Positions 1 through 5,167 of a stretch of DNA of 6,224 nucleotides are shown in pieces. Each line of letters opens with the position of its first letter. Positions within the stretch are counted from its first letter, which is position 1. Location of the stretch: the NCBI GenBank assembly GCA_016200765.1, contig JACQEC010000203.1, positions 1-6,224 of the forward strand, given 5' to 3'. This DNA is from Chloroflexota bacterium (GTDB taxonomy: Bacteria; Chloroflexota; Anaerolineae; JACRMK01). The notes beneath the pieces were generated by a model that was not told the DNA's origin, did no database searches, and saw nothing but the letters and a program-made list of their open reading frames with translations. Position numbers and translations under genes: made by a program.

Positions 1-1
1 G

Positions 2-643
2 CTTGTCCACTTCCCGCACCGGCTGCGGAATGTACGCGTCCACCGCGTGCATCAACTCCCAGATCGGCCGGTACTCCGCCGCGTTCACGTCCACGCTCTT
101 CGATTCCAGCACCGTCAGCGCGCTCCCCCGAATGATCGGAATCGTCTCCCCCGGAAAGCCGTAGGTCGTCAGCAACTCCCGCAACTCCAACTCCACCAAA
201 TCCAGCAGTTCCGGGTCGTCCATCATGTCCACTTTGTTCAGGAAGACCACCATCGCCGGCACTTCCACCTGTCGCGCCAGCAGGATGTGCTCGCGCGTCT
301 GGGGCATCGGCCCATCCGGCGCCGAGACCACCAGAATCGCTCCATCCATCTGCGCCGCGCCGGTGATCATGTTCTTGATGTAGTCGGCGTGGCCGGGGCA
401 GTCCACATGCGCGTAGTGGCGCGCCTCGGTCTGGTACTCGACGTGGCTGATGTTGATGGTCACGCCGCGTTCGCGCTCTTCGGGGGCGTTGTCAATCTGG
501 TCATAGGCTTTGTACTCGGCCAGCTTCTTCAGCGCCAGCACTTTGGTGATGGCCGCCGTCAGGCTCGTCTTGCCGTGATCGACGTGCCCGATCGTCCCGA
601 CGTTCGCGTGCGGCTTCGTTCGCTCAAATCTCGCTTTGCCCAT
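2..643 (-). CDS. tuf: Elongation factor Tu, N-terminal 214 residues (cut by window edge)
   Basis: EF-Tu is the cytosolic GTPase that delivers aminoacyl-tRNA to the ribosomal A site. The protein opens MGKARFERTKPHANVGTIG and carries the full set of GTPase motifs: P-loop GHVDHGKT (residues 19-26), switch I ending in ERGVTIN, G3 DCPGH, G4 NKVD and G5 GSAL. The visible part runs to the sequence IPQPVREVDK, where domain 1 joins domain 2. Domains 2 and 3 lie beyond base 1, so about 180 residues are expected outside the window. The ATG at 643-641 gives the canonical N-terminus. Its Shine-Dalgarno is poor (only a weak GAAAGCGAG-like stretch). The gene begins 31 nt after the CCA end of tRNA-Thr(GGT), and no separate promoter is evident, so it is probably transcribed with the three tRNAs from the promoter at 1049-1077. 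All visible motifs look intact. Confidence 0.97.
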   Translation of the reverse strand, partial: MGKARFERTKPHANVGTIGHVDHGKTSLTAAITKVLALKKLAEYKAYDQIDNAPEERERGVTINISHVEYQTEARHYAHVDCPGHADYIKNMITGAAQMDGAILVVSAPDGPMPQTREHILLARQVEVPAMVVFLNKVDMMDDPELLDLVELELRELLTTYGFPGETIPIIRGSALTVLESKSVDVNAAEYRPIWELMHAVDAYIPQPVREVDK

Positions 644-674
644 CTAACGACTCGCTTTCTGTAAAGATAGAATA

Positions 675-750
675 TGGAGCCCACGACCAGATTTGAACTG
701 GTGACCTACTCATTACCAATGAGTTGCGCTACCAGCTGCGCCACGTGGGC
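675..750 (-). tRNA. tRNA-Thr (anticodon GGT)
   Basis: The minus strand folds as a complete class I tRNA: 7-bp acceptor GCCCACG/CGTGGGC, D arm GCGC...GCGC, anticodon stem ACTCA/TGAGT with loop TTGGTAA (anticodon GGT, threonine), and T arm ACCAG/CTGGT with TTCAAAT loop. The discriminator is U at 678. The next three bases on the minus strand are CCA (677-675), so the 3' CCA is encoded, unlike in the other two tRNAs here. It lies just upstream of tuf, the position of thrT ahead of tufB in enterobacteria. Confidence 0.96.
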
Positions 751-826
751 TAGTTTAACCAAATTTTCCGCTCTCGGCTGACCGGCAACGCGCGCCGCCC
801 GCCCGCTGTCTGCGCTCTCATGAGTT

Positions 827-860
827 GTTAAGCCGCTGGCCCACCGGCAAACCGCTTAAC
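827..860 (-). other. Hairpin just 3' of tRNA-Tyr
   Basis: Arms GTTAAGC (860-854) and GCTTAAC (833-827) pair perfectly. Inside them GCCGG and CCAGC form a second 5-bp helix (one G-U) closed by a TGGG loop. The hairpin starts 2 nt after the tRNA-Tyr discriminator base. No U-tract follows, so it is more likely a processing element or a barrier protecting the RNA 3' end within the tRNA-tuf transcript than an intrinsic terminator. The rest of the 751-862 spacer holds no recognisable tRNA; in particular there is no tRNA-Gly T arm. Confidence 0.45.
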
Positions 861-862
861 TG

Positions 863-945
863 TGGACGGGCAGGGATTCGAACCCCGGAAGGCGTGCGCC
901 ATCTGATTTACAGTCAGACCCCTTTGGCCACTTGGGTACCCGTCC
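863..945 (-). tRNA. tRNA-Tyr (anticodon GTA)
   Basis: This is a class II tRNA with acceptor GGACGGG/CCCGTCC and discriminator A, D arm beginning CCCAAGTGGCC, anticodon stem TCTGA/TCAGA with loop CTGTAAA (anticodon GTA, tyrosine), a long variable arm built around GGCG/CGCC, and T arm CCGGGGTTCGAATCCCTG. The bases after the discriminator read CAG, so CCA is not encoded and must be added by tRNA nucleotidyltransferase. Only 7 nt separate it from the upstream tRNA-Thr(TGT), which implies co-transcription and RNase processing. Confidence 0.96.
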
Positions 946-952
946 ATGCAAG

Positions 953-1025
953 AGCCGACGATCGGACTTGAACCGATAACCGTCCGATTACAAATCGGAT
1001 GCGCTGCCAATTGCGCTACGTCGGC
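953..1025 (-). tRNA. tRNA-Thr (anticodon TGT)
   Basis: First gene of the tRNA-tuf operon. Acceptor GCCGACG/CGTCGGC with discriminator U, D arm GCGC...GCGC, anticodon stem TCCGA/TCGGA with loop TTTGTAA (anticodon TGT, threonine), and T arm ATCGG/CCGAT with TTCAAGT loop. CCA is not encoded (CTT follows). With the GGT isoacceptor 200 nt downstream, the operon supplies two threonine tRNAs. Its 5' end lies about 16 nt below the predicted transcription start. Confidence 0.96.
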
Positions 1026-1048
1026 CTGTCGGCGTGTCCGAGTTATTG

Positions 1049-1077
1049 ATTATATAGCCATTCAAACGAATCGTCAA
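1049..1077 (-). promoter_or_regulatory. Strong sigma70-type promoter for tRNA-Thr/Tyr/Thr-tuf
   Basis: On the minus strand a -35 box TTGACG (1077-1072) and a perfect -10 box TATAAT (1054-1049) are separated by exactly 17 bp. Transcription would start near 1042, about 16 nt before the first tRNA. The sequence upstream of the -35 is AT-rich (AATTAAACGTTTAT), which could act as an UP element. Such near-consensus strength fits a stable-RNA and EF-Tu operon. Confidence 0.85.
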
Positions 1078-1105
1078 AGCGCGGATAAACGTTTAATTCT
1101 TGCCC

Positions 1106-1134
1106 TTGTTGTCCCTCTATGTCTATGCTATACT
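1106..1134 (+). promoter_or_regulatory. Probable promoter of the HicB-like gene
   Basis: The plus strand has TTGTTG (1106-1111), a 17-bp spacer and TATACT (1129-1134), giving a predicted start near 1141. It is divergent from the tRNA operon promoter, with 28 bp between the two -35 boxes. A 10-bp perfect palindrome TAAACGTTTA (1086-1095) sits in that gap and could be an operator, though it may be chance in an AT-rich stretch. Confidence 0.6.
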
Positions 1135-1175
1135 TTTCAACAGGCTATGACGCACGGAGTATCCGAGAACCGCCC

Positions 1176-1430
1176 ATGATCTCTCCTCTGTTTAGCTTTA
1201 CCGGCATTATCGTTCAGGACGATGAGGACCACTATAGCGCGCTGTGCCCTGAACTGGATATCGCGTCCTGGGGACCCACGCTTGAAACGGCGAAGTCAGC
1301 CCTGCTCGAAGCCGCCACGCTCCATCTTGAGGGCGCGTTCGAAGACGGCCTGCCTTACCTGCGCCCTATTCCACCGGAGGATGATCCCCGACAAACCGCG
1401 GATGCCGTGGTGGAAGTCTTCCGTTTGTAA
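1176..1430 (+). CDS. HicB-like small protein (orphan antitoxin-fold), 84 aa
   Basis: The protein matches the HicB/UPF0150 partial RNase H-like fold: a first strand (LFSFTGIIVQDDED), then the hallmark HYSALCPELDIASWG (residues 19-33), then a helix with the family pattern TLETAKSALLEAATLHLE (35-52), and a final strand VEVFRL. In HicAB systems HicB binds and neutralises the mRNA interferase HicA and often represses its own operon. Here no HicA gene flanks it: upstream lie the divergent tRNA promoter and tRNAs, and downstream the convergent rlmB stop is 12 nt away. It also lacks a C-terminal ribbon-helix-helix or HTH domain. It is therefore best called an orphan HicB-like protein of unknown role. 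An in-frame ATG at 1119 exists but lies upstream of the predicted transcription start (about 1141), so the ATG at 1176 is preferred; a GGAG at 1156-1159 is rather far from it. Confidence 0.8.
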   Translation: MISPLFSFTGIIVQDDEDHYSALCPELDIASWGPTLETAKSALLEAATLHLEGAFEDGLPYLRPIPPEDDPRQTADAVVEVFRL

Positions 1431-1442
1431 CCCCTGTCAGGG

Positions 1443-2207
1443 TCACCGTTTCGCGGCTCGCAGCCGTTGTTTCATCACCTCGTACAACACAATCGAGCCG
1501 GCGACGGAGGCGTTCAGCGAAGCGATCTGCCCGCGCATGGGCAGTTGCACCAGACGGTCGCACGTTTCGCGCACGAGCCGCCCCAGCCCCTGCCCTTCAC
1601 TGCCCAGCACCAGTCCAATCGCGCCGGTCAGGTCGGCGTCGAGGAAGTCTTCAGCGTCGGCGATCTTCTCCAGCCCCACCAGCCAGACGCCCTGCTTCTT
1701 CAAGCCTTCCATCGCGCGCACGAGGTTCGTCACTTGCGCCACCTTGAGGTGCTCTACCGCGCCCGCCGATGTTTTGCGCACGGCCGCGCTGATGCCCACG
1801 GCGCGATCTGCCGGGATCACGACACCATGCGCGCCGACGGCCTCCGCGGTACGGAGCAGCGGGCCGAGGTTGTGAACGTCCTGAATATGGTCAAGCAGGA
1901 GCAGAAACGGCGGTTCGTTGCGCTCGCGGGCGAGAGCGAGGATGTCCTCAACCGAGACGTACTCATACGGCTCGGTCTTTGCCACCACACCCTGATGCCG
2001 CCCCGTGCCGGCCGCGGCGTCAAGCGCCGGGCGCGGCAGGAATTGGGTGGGGATGTTCTGCTCGCGCGCCAGCCGCGCAATCTGGGCCAGCGGCCCGCTC
2101 ATCTGACTGCCGCTGGCGATGAGGATTTTGGTGATGGCGTGCTCGGCCCGTAAAGCCTCAAGCACGGGGTTGCGGCCAAAGATGATGTCGGCTATGCTAG
2201 ACGCCAC
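1443..2207 (-). CDS. rlmB: 23S rRNA (guanosine-2'-O-)-methyltransferase RlmB / TrmH-family SPOUT methylase
   Basis: SpoU/TrmH-family methylases transfer a methyl group from SAM to a ribose 2'-OH; RlmB modifies a conserved 23S rRNA guanosine (G2251 in E. coli). From the GTG at 2207 the product is 254 residues, the usual RlmB length. The N-terminal L30e-like substrate-binding domain begins IADIIFGRNPVLEALRAEH. The three SPOUT motifs are present: motif 1 LLDHIQDVHNLGPLLRTAEA (N113, R119), motif 2 LGSEGQGL (E204) and motif 3 LPMRGQIASLNASVAG (S230, N232). The upstream in-frame codons have no RlmB homology and are an out-of-frame reading of the cysS 3' end. GTG 2207 is the only usual start before the domain. 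It overlaps the restored cysS stop by 16 nt, suggesting translational coupling. GGAGG at 2231-2227 is 19 nt away, longer than ideal. A tRNA ribose methylase is a less likely alternative. Confidence 0.9.
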   Translation of the reverse strand: MASSIADIIFGRNPVLEALRAEHAITKILIASGSQMSGPLAQIARLAREQNIPTQFLPRPALDAAAGTGRHQGVVAKTEPYEYVSVEDILALARERNEPPFLLLLDHIQDVHNLGPLLRTAEAVGAHGVVIPADRAVGISAAVRKTSAGAVEHLKVAQVTNLVRAMEGLKKQGVWLVGLEKIADAEDFLDADLTGAIGLVLGSEGQGLGRLVRETCDRLVQLPMRGQIASLNASVAGSIVLYEVMKQRLRAAKR

Positions 2208-3596
2208 GTCGAGCCGCTCGCCCCATCCTCCACGATCACGCCGAGGCGGTTCAGGTCGTCGCGCACCTTGTCGGCCAGCGCGAACTGCTTCAGGCTTCGC
2301 CAGACCCGCGCCCTCGTCACTGCCTATGCCGTCCGGAATCAGGCCGAGTATCCGCTCGCCCAACTCGCGGTAGAGGTCGTCAATCGCCTGCAGAGTGTCG
2401 CGGGTGGCCTGCGCGTTCGCGGCCAGATAGTTGTTGACGCCTTTGGTGAAGTCAAACAAATCGGCGATGGCGTTGGGCGTGTTGAAGTCGTCGTCCATCT
2501 CGGCCACAAAGCGGGCGCGGTGCTCCGCGATTTTGGCCGCGGCGGACGGGTCTATCGCGCCAGCCGGCGCGCCGGGCAAGCGCGAGCGCACCGCGCGCAC
2601 CGCGCCCTGCAGACGCGCCAGCCCGCCCTTCGCCGATTCGAGCGCCGCCTCGCTGAAGTCGAGCGGACTGCGGTAGTGGGTGCTGACGATGAAAAAGCGT
2701 ATCACCAGCGGGTCGTAGCTCTTGAACAGGTCTTGCAGGTTGAAGGCGTTGCCCGCCGAGCGGTGCATCTCCTCGCCGCGCTGGGTGACCATGTTGTTGT
2801 GCAGCCAGTATTTAGCAAAGGGGACGCCGGTGGCCGCTTCGCTCTGGGCGATCTCGCACTCGTGATGCGGGAAGCGGTTTTCCAACCCGCCGCCGTGGAT
2901 GTCGAACGGCTGGCCGAGATATTTGGTGGACATGACCGAGCACTCGATGTGCCAACCGGGATAGCCTTCGCCCCACGGGCTGGGCCAGCGCATGATGTGC
3001 TCCGGTGCGGCCTTGCGCCAGAGGTGGAAGTCCGCCGGGTGGCGCTTGTGCGGGTCGGCCTCAATGCGCACCGCGTCCTGCAACATCTCGACCTTCTGGC
3101 CGGAGAGCTTGCCGTATTCCGGGAACTTCTCCACCGAGAAATAGACGTTCCCATCGCGCTCGTAGGCGTAACCCTTTTCGAGCAAGACCTTGATCAGTTC
3201 AATCTGCTCGACGATGTGCGCGCTGGCGCGCGGCGAGATATTGGGCCGCATCACGCGCAGGGCGTCCATGTCCGCGAAGTAACTGCGCGTGTACGCTTCG
3301 GCCACCTCCATCGGCTGTCTTCGGTCGCGCGCCGCGCCCTTCAAGATGCGGTCTTCGCCGGTGTCCAGCAGGTGGCCGACATCCGTCAGGTTCTGCACAT
3401 AGAGAACGTTGCGTTCGCCATAGCGGTATCGCAAATAGCGCACGATCACGTCGAACGAGACGTACGATTTGGCGTGGCCGATGTGGGTCGGGCCATAGAC
3501 CGTCGGGCCGCAGACGTAGATGTTGACGCGCCCTTCATGCACAGGCACAAACGGCTCTTTCTGGCGGCTCAACGTGTTATAAACCTGAAGGGCCAT
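2192..3596 (-). pseudogene. cysS: Cysteinyl-tRNA synthetase, frameshifted near the 3' end
   Basis: CysRS charges tRNA-Cys with cysteine in the cytosol. Reading from ATG 3596, the class I catalytic domain is evident: YVCGPTVYGPTHIGHAKSY contains the HIGH motif (38-41), and the zinc ligands correspond to C29, C219 (WHIECS), H244 and E248 (PHHECE). The KMSKS loop reads EMHRS (276-280), a marked departure. Helical-bundle features follow (HYRSPLDFS; DDDFNTPNAIADLFD). After about residue 430 this frame loses homology, but the frame one base over encodes KQFALADKVRDDL...GSTWRLA and stops at TAG 2194-2192. That is the normal CysRS C-terminus, and total length would then be near the usual 460-470 residues. 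The lesion lies between an alternate-frame TAG at 2326-2324 and 2290. As written, the ATG frame runs on into rlmB (ORF 1443-3596, 717 codons). It may be a sequencing or assembly indel in an otherwise functional gene, since cysS is essential in most bacteria. A GAGGAG Shine-Dalgarno precedes the ATG. Confidence 0.88.
2290..2326 (-). other. Interval containing the cysS frameshift
   Basis: Upstream of this interval CysRS homology is in the frame of ATG 3596; downstream (2290-2192) it is in the frame one base later. The downstream frame is closed at its 5' side by a TAG at 2326-2324, so the shift must occur here. Removing one base (for example from a GGG run within GAGGGCGCGGGTC) would restore a continuous reading frame. 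The joined linker would be somewhat shorter than in most CysRS, so a larger non-multiple-of-3 deletion is also possible. No slippery heptamer typical of programmed frameshifting is visible. Confidence 0.75.
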
Positions 3597-3600
3597 GTCG

Positions 3601-3606
3601 CTCCTC
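3601..3606 (-). promoter_or_regulatory. Shine-Dalgarno of cysS
   Basis: GAGGAG on the minus strand lies 4 nt before the ATG at 3596-3594, supporting that start; the MALQVYNTLSRQKEPF N-terminus is also typical of CysRS. Confidence 0.7.
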
Positions 3607-3635
3607 TAGCAGATAATGGATAGCAGTTTCGACAG

Positions 3636-3721
3636 GTGTCGGGTGACGAGTGGCGAGTGACGCAACAGCGGCGACCGGGGGCCGAGAAACAGCCCGATAC
3701 CCGTCACTCGTCACCCGTTAC
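3636..3721. repeat. Inverted pair of degenerate heptanucleotide arrays
   Basis: Four tandem heptamers on the plus strand (GTGTCGG, GTGACGA, GTGGCGA, GTGACGC at 3636-3663) face four on the minus strand (GTAACGG, GTGACGA, GTGACGG, GTATCGG at 3721-3694). The consensus is about GTGWCGR. The arms give a perfect 13-bp inverted repeat, CGGGTGACGAGTG at 3640-3652 against 3705-3717, around a 52-nt centre. The element fills most of the yacL-cysS spacer and ends 3 nt from the PIN-TRAM stop codon. It looks like a small dispersed repeat family that could fold into a long hairpin at the mRNA 3' end. No U-tract or transposase gene is present. Confidence 0.8.
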
Positions 3722-3724
3722 CGA

Positions 3725-4831
3725 TCAGCGCGCGCCGCGCTGAACAAGTATTTTCTCCTCTAACTGCGCGAAGATCATCCGCCCGGCGGCGGTCTGCAGG
3801 ACGCGCGTCACGACGGCTTCGAGCGTGTCGCCGATATGGCGCTTGCCGTCCTCGACCACAATCATCGTCCCATCGTCCAGATAGCCAACGCCCTGCCCCG
3901 GCTCGCGCCCTTCCTGAATGATGCGCACCAGTATGACCTCGCCGGGCAGCATGACCGTCTTGACGGTGTTGGCCAGTTCGTTGATGTTCAGCACGCGCAC
4001 GCCCTGCAAACCGGCCACCTGATTCAGCTTATAGTCGTTGGTGATAATCGGACAGCGCAGTTTCTTCGCCAGCTTGACGAGCTTCGCGTCAACCTCGCGC
4101 ACGCCCTCGACATCCATATCGCTGATCTGGATGGGCACGAGCGATTCTTTCTGCAGGCGGTTGAGAATCTCAAGGCCGCGCTGGCCGCGGTTGCGCCGCA
4201 GGCGGTCGGGCGAATCCGCGAAGTGCTGCACCTCGGCCAAGACGAACTGCGGCACCAGCATCACGCGCTCGATGAAGCCGGTGCGGCTGATGTCGGCGAT
4301 GCGCCCGTCTATGATGACGGAGGTGTCCAACAGCACGTAGCCCGCTGTCTCGCCCTTCTCGGCGGTGTCCGCGCCCTCGCGGCCGGCGCGGCGCGCGTTA
4401 ATCAAGCCAAAGAGGTCTTTGGCGCGCGTGACCATCGTCGTCACGCCCGCCCACGCAAAAAATACCGCGGCGACAAAAGGCAGAACTTGCCCAAAGGGGC
4501 TGGGCAAGAACGACAGCGGCAGCGCCAGCAGCGCGGCGATGACCAGGCCAATGCTCAAGCCAATCGTGCTGGCCAGCAGATATTGGGCCGAGATTTCGCG
4601 AATCTTGCGGCGGAACCAGCGATACGGGGTAAGGGTCAGGTACGGGGCTAAAATAAAGCCAAAGGCCAATCCGGCCAGCGCAAGCACCACGCCGAGTTTG
4701 AGCGGGATCGTGCTGTCGAATTGGACCGGCCACGTATTGGTAAGGGTATTGCCGGTCTCGGAGCCGAGCCAGACCCCCAATAAACCTACCGAAATCATGC
4801 CGACGAAGCGGAGCGGCAAAATTCTACGCAC
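3725..4831 (-). CDS. YacL-family membrane-anchored PIN-TRAM domain protein
   Basis: The 368-residue protein has three parts. Residues about 8-135 hold four hydrophobic segments (around 8-24, 44-66, 85-107 and 114-134) that anchor it in the membrane. Residues about 164-285 are a PIN nuclease-like domain with acidic residues at the expected places: D169 in LLDTSVIIDGRI, E200 in FVLAEVQ, D248 in VREVDAKLVKLAKKL and D266 in IITNDYKLN. Residues about 290-358 are a TRAM domain (GEVILVRIIQEGREPGQGVG), a predicted RNA-binding beta-barrel. This architecture is that of B. subtilis YacL, whose activity is poorly defined; a membrane-associated RNase is inferred. The GTG start at 4831 is chosen because AGGAGG (4844-4839) lies 7 nt upstream. 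The gene precedes cysS and rlmB on the same strand, as yacL does in Bacillus, where ispD, ispF, gltX and cysE lie in between. Confidence 0.92.
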   Translation of the reverse strand: MRRILPLRFVGMISVGLLGVWLGSETGNTLTNTWPVQFDSTIPLKLGVVLALAGLAFGFILAPYLTLTPYRWFRRKIREISAQYLLASTIGLSIGLVIAALLALPLSFLPSPFGQVLPFVAAVFFAWAGVTTMVTRAKDLFGLINARRAGREGADTAEKGETAGYVLLDTSVIIDGRIADISRTGFIERVMLVPQFVLAEVQHFADSPDRLRRNRGQRGLEILNRLQKESLVPIQISDMDVEGVREVDAKLVKLAKKLRCPIITNDYKLNQVAGLQGVRVLNINELANTVKTVMLPGEVILVRIIQEGREPGQGVGYLDDGTMIVVEDGKRHIGDTLEAVVTRVLQTAAGRMIFAQLEEKILVQRGAR

Positions 4832-4838
4832 TTGCTGT

Positions 4839-4844
4839 CCTCCT
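4839..4844 (-). promoter_or_regulatory. Shine-Dalgarno deciding the GTG start of the PIN-TRAM gene
   Basis: A perfect AGGAGG on the minus strand sits 7 nt before GTG 4831-4829. The next in-frame ATG (codon 12, within the first membrane segment) has no comparable site, so GTG is the start. Confidence 0.85.
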
Positions 4845-4881
4845 GTGTCGGCCTTATAGTCTTCCGTTGATGCGTCTCCGC

Positions 4882-4954
4882 GCGGGCGTCACGCTCTGTC
4901 AGCGAGCGCGACCCGCCGGGGTCGTGAGCGAAAGGCGGCTATGAATCAGCCGCC
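4882..4954 (-). promoter_or_regulatory. Structured leader RNA with alternative hairpins upstream of PIN-TRAM gene
   Basis: In the predicted 300-nt leader three stems can form on the minus strand. Stem A: GGCGGCT/AGCCGCC (4954-4948 with 4940-4934), a perfect 7 bp with a 7-nt loop, followed by TTTCG. Stem B: CGACCC/GGGTCG (4924-4909), 6 bp with a CGGC loop. Stem C: GCGGGTCGCGCTC (4916-4904) against GAGCGTGACGCCCGC (4896-4882), 13 bp with one G-U and a 2-nt bulge. B and C share bases and exclude each other, as in attenuators. I recognise no known riboswitch or T-box motif, and no strong U-tract follows any stem, so a regulatory role is inference. Confidence 0.4.
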
Positions 4955-5138
4955 CCGGCGTCTGACTGCCGGAATGGGCAGAAAACGTCGGTTCAATGGG
5001 CAAACGCTTCCATACATCACGTCTGCGCAATGTCTTCGCGCCTTGCCGCGATCATTCTAAGGGGCGACCCCACATCGGCTCAACAACGAAAGAAGAATAA
5101 GACCTAGAGATGAATGGGAATAAATGAATGATGATACG
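4955..5138. other. Non-coding leader segment
   Basis: This is the 5' part of the predicted PIN-TRAM leader, within the 380-nt gene-free stretch 4832-5212. Apart from a short GGGG-TCG-CCCC hairpin (5071-5061), I see no gene, tRNA or recognisable regulatory motif in it. The AT-rich 5' end (5095-5135) contrasts with the GC-rich 3' half. Confidence 0.5.
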
Positions 5139-5167
5139 AGGATAACATAAGCACTTTGAAAAGTCAA
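5139..5167 (-). promoter_or_regulatory. Probable sigma70-type promoter of PIN-TRAM gene (and possibly cysS-rlmB)
   Basis: The minus strand has TTGACT (5167-5162), a 17-bp spacer and TATCCT (5144-5139). Transcription would start near 5132, leaving a leader of about 300 nt before GTG 4831. The -35 box lies inside a perfect dyad (5158-5177). No better promoter is visible nearer the gene. Confidence 0.6.

Noticed and set aside
47..664. Plus-strand open frame of 205 codons opposite tuf
   Set aside because: EF-Tu on the minus strand is unambiguous; this His/Arg-rich reading is a shadow.
751..862. Spacer checked for a degenerate tRNA-Gly
   Set aside because: No TTCGA-type T loop, glycine anticodon arm or matching acceptor arms could be found on either strand.
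828..1010. Short minus-strand open frame across the tRNA genes
   Set aside because: It is a translation through tRNA-Thr and tRNA-Tyr, not a protein gene.
1431..1443. Short palindrome CCCTGTCAGGG between the convergent HicB-like gene and rlmB
   Set aside because: The feasible stem is only 3-4 bp with no U-tract on either strand, so it cannot be supported as a bidirectional terminator.
2268..3623. Long open frame (451 codons) on the plus strand opposite cysS
   Set aside because: It lies wholly antisense to well-matched CysRS coding sequence, has no recognisable domain, and is expected from codon bias in GC-rich DNA.
3836..4651. Plus-strand open frame of 271 codons opposite the PIN-TRAM gene
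   Set aside because: Antisense shadow of a convincing gene, with low-complexity composition and no domain.
4946..5017. Possible 23-codon upstream ORF in the PIN-TRAM leader (ATG 5017 to TGA 4948-4946)
   Set aside because: No Shine-Dalgarno, no regulatory codon run, and a length that chance explains; kept only as a possibility if the leader is shown to be regulatory.
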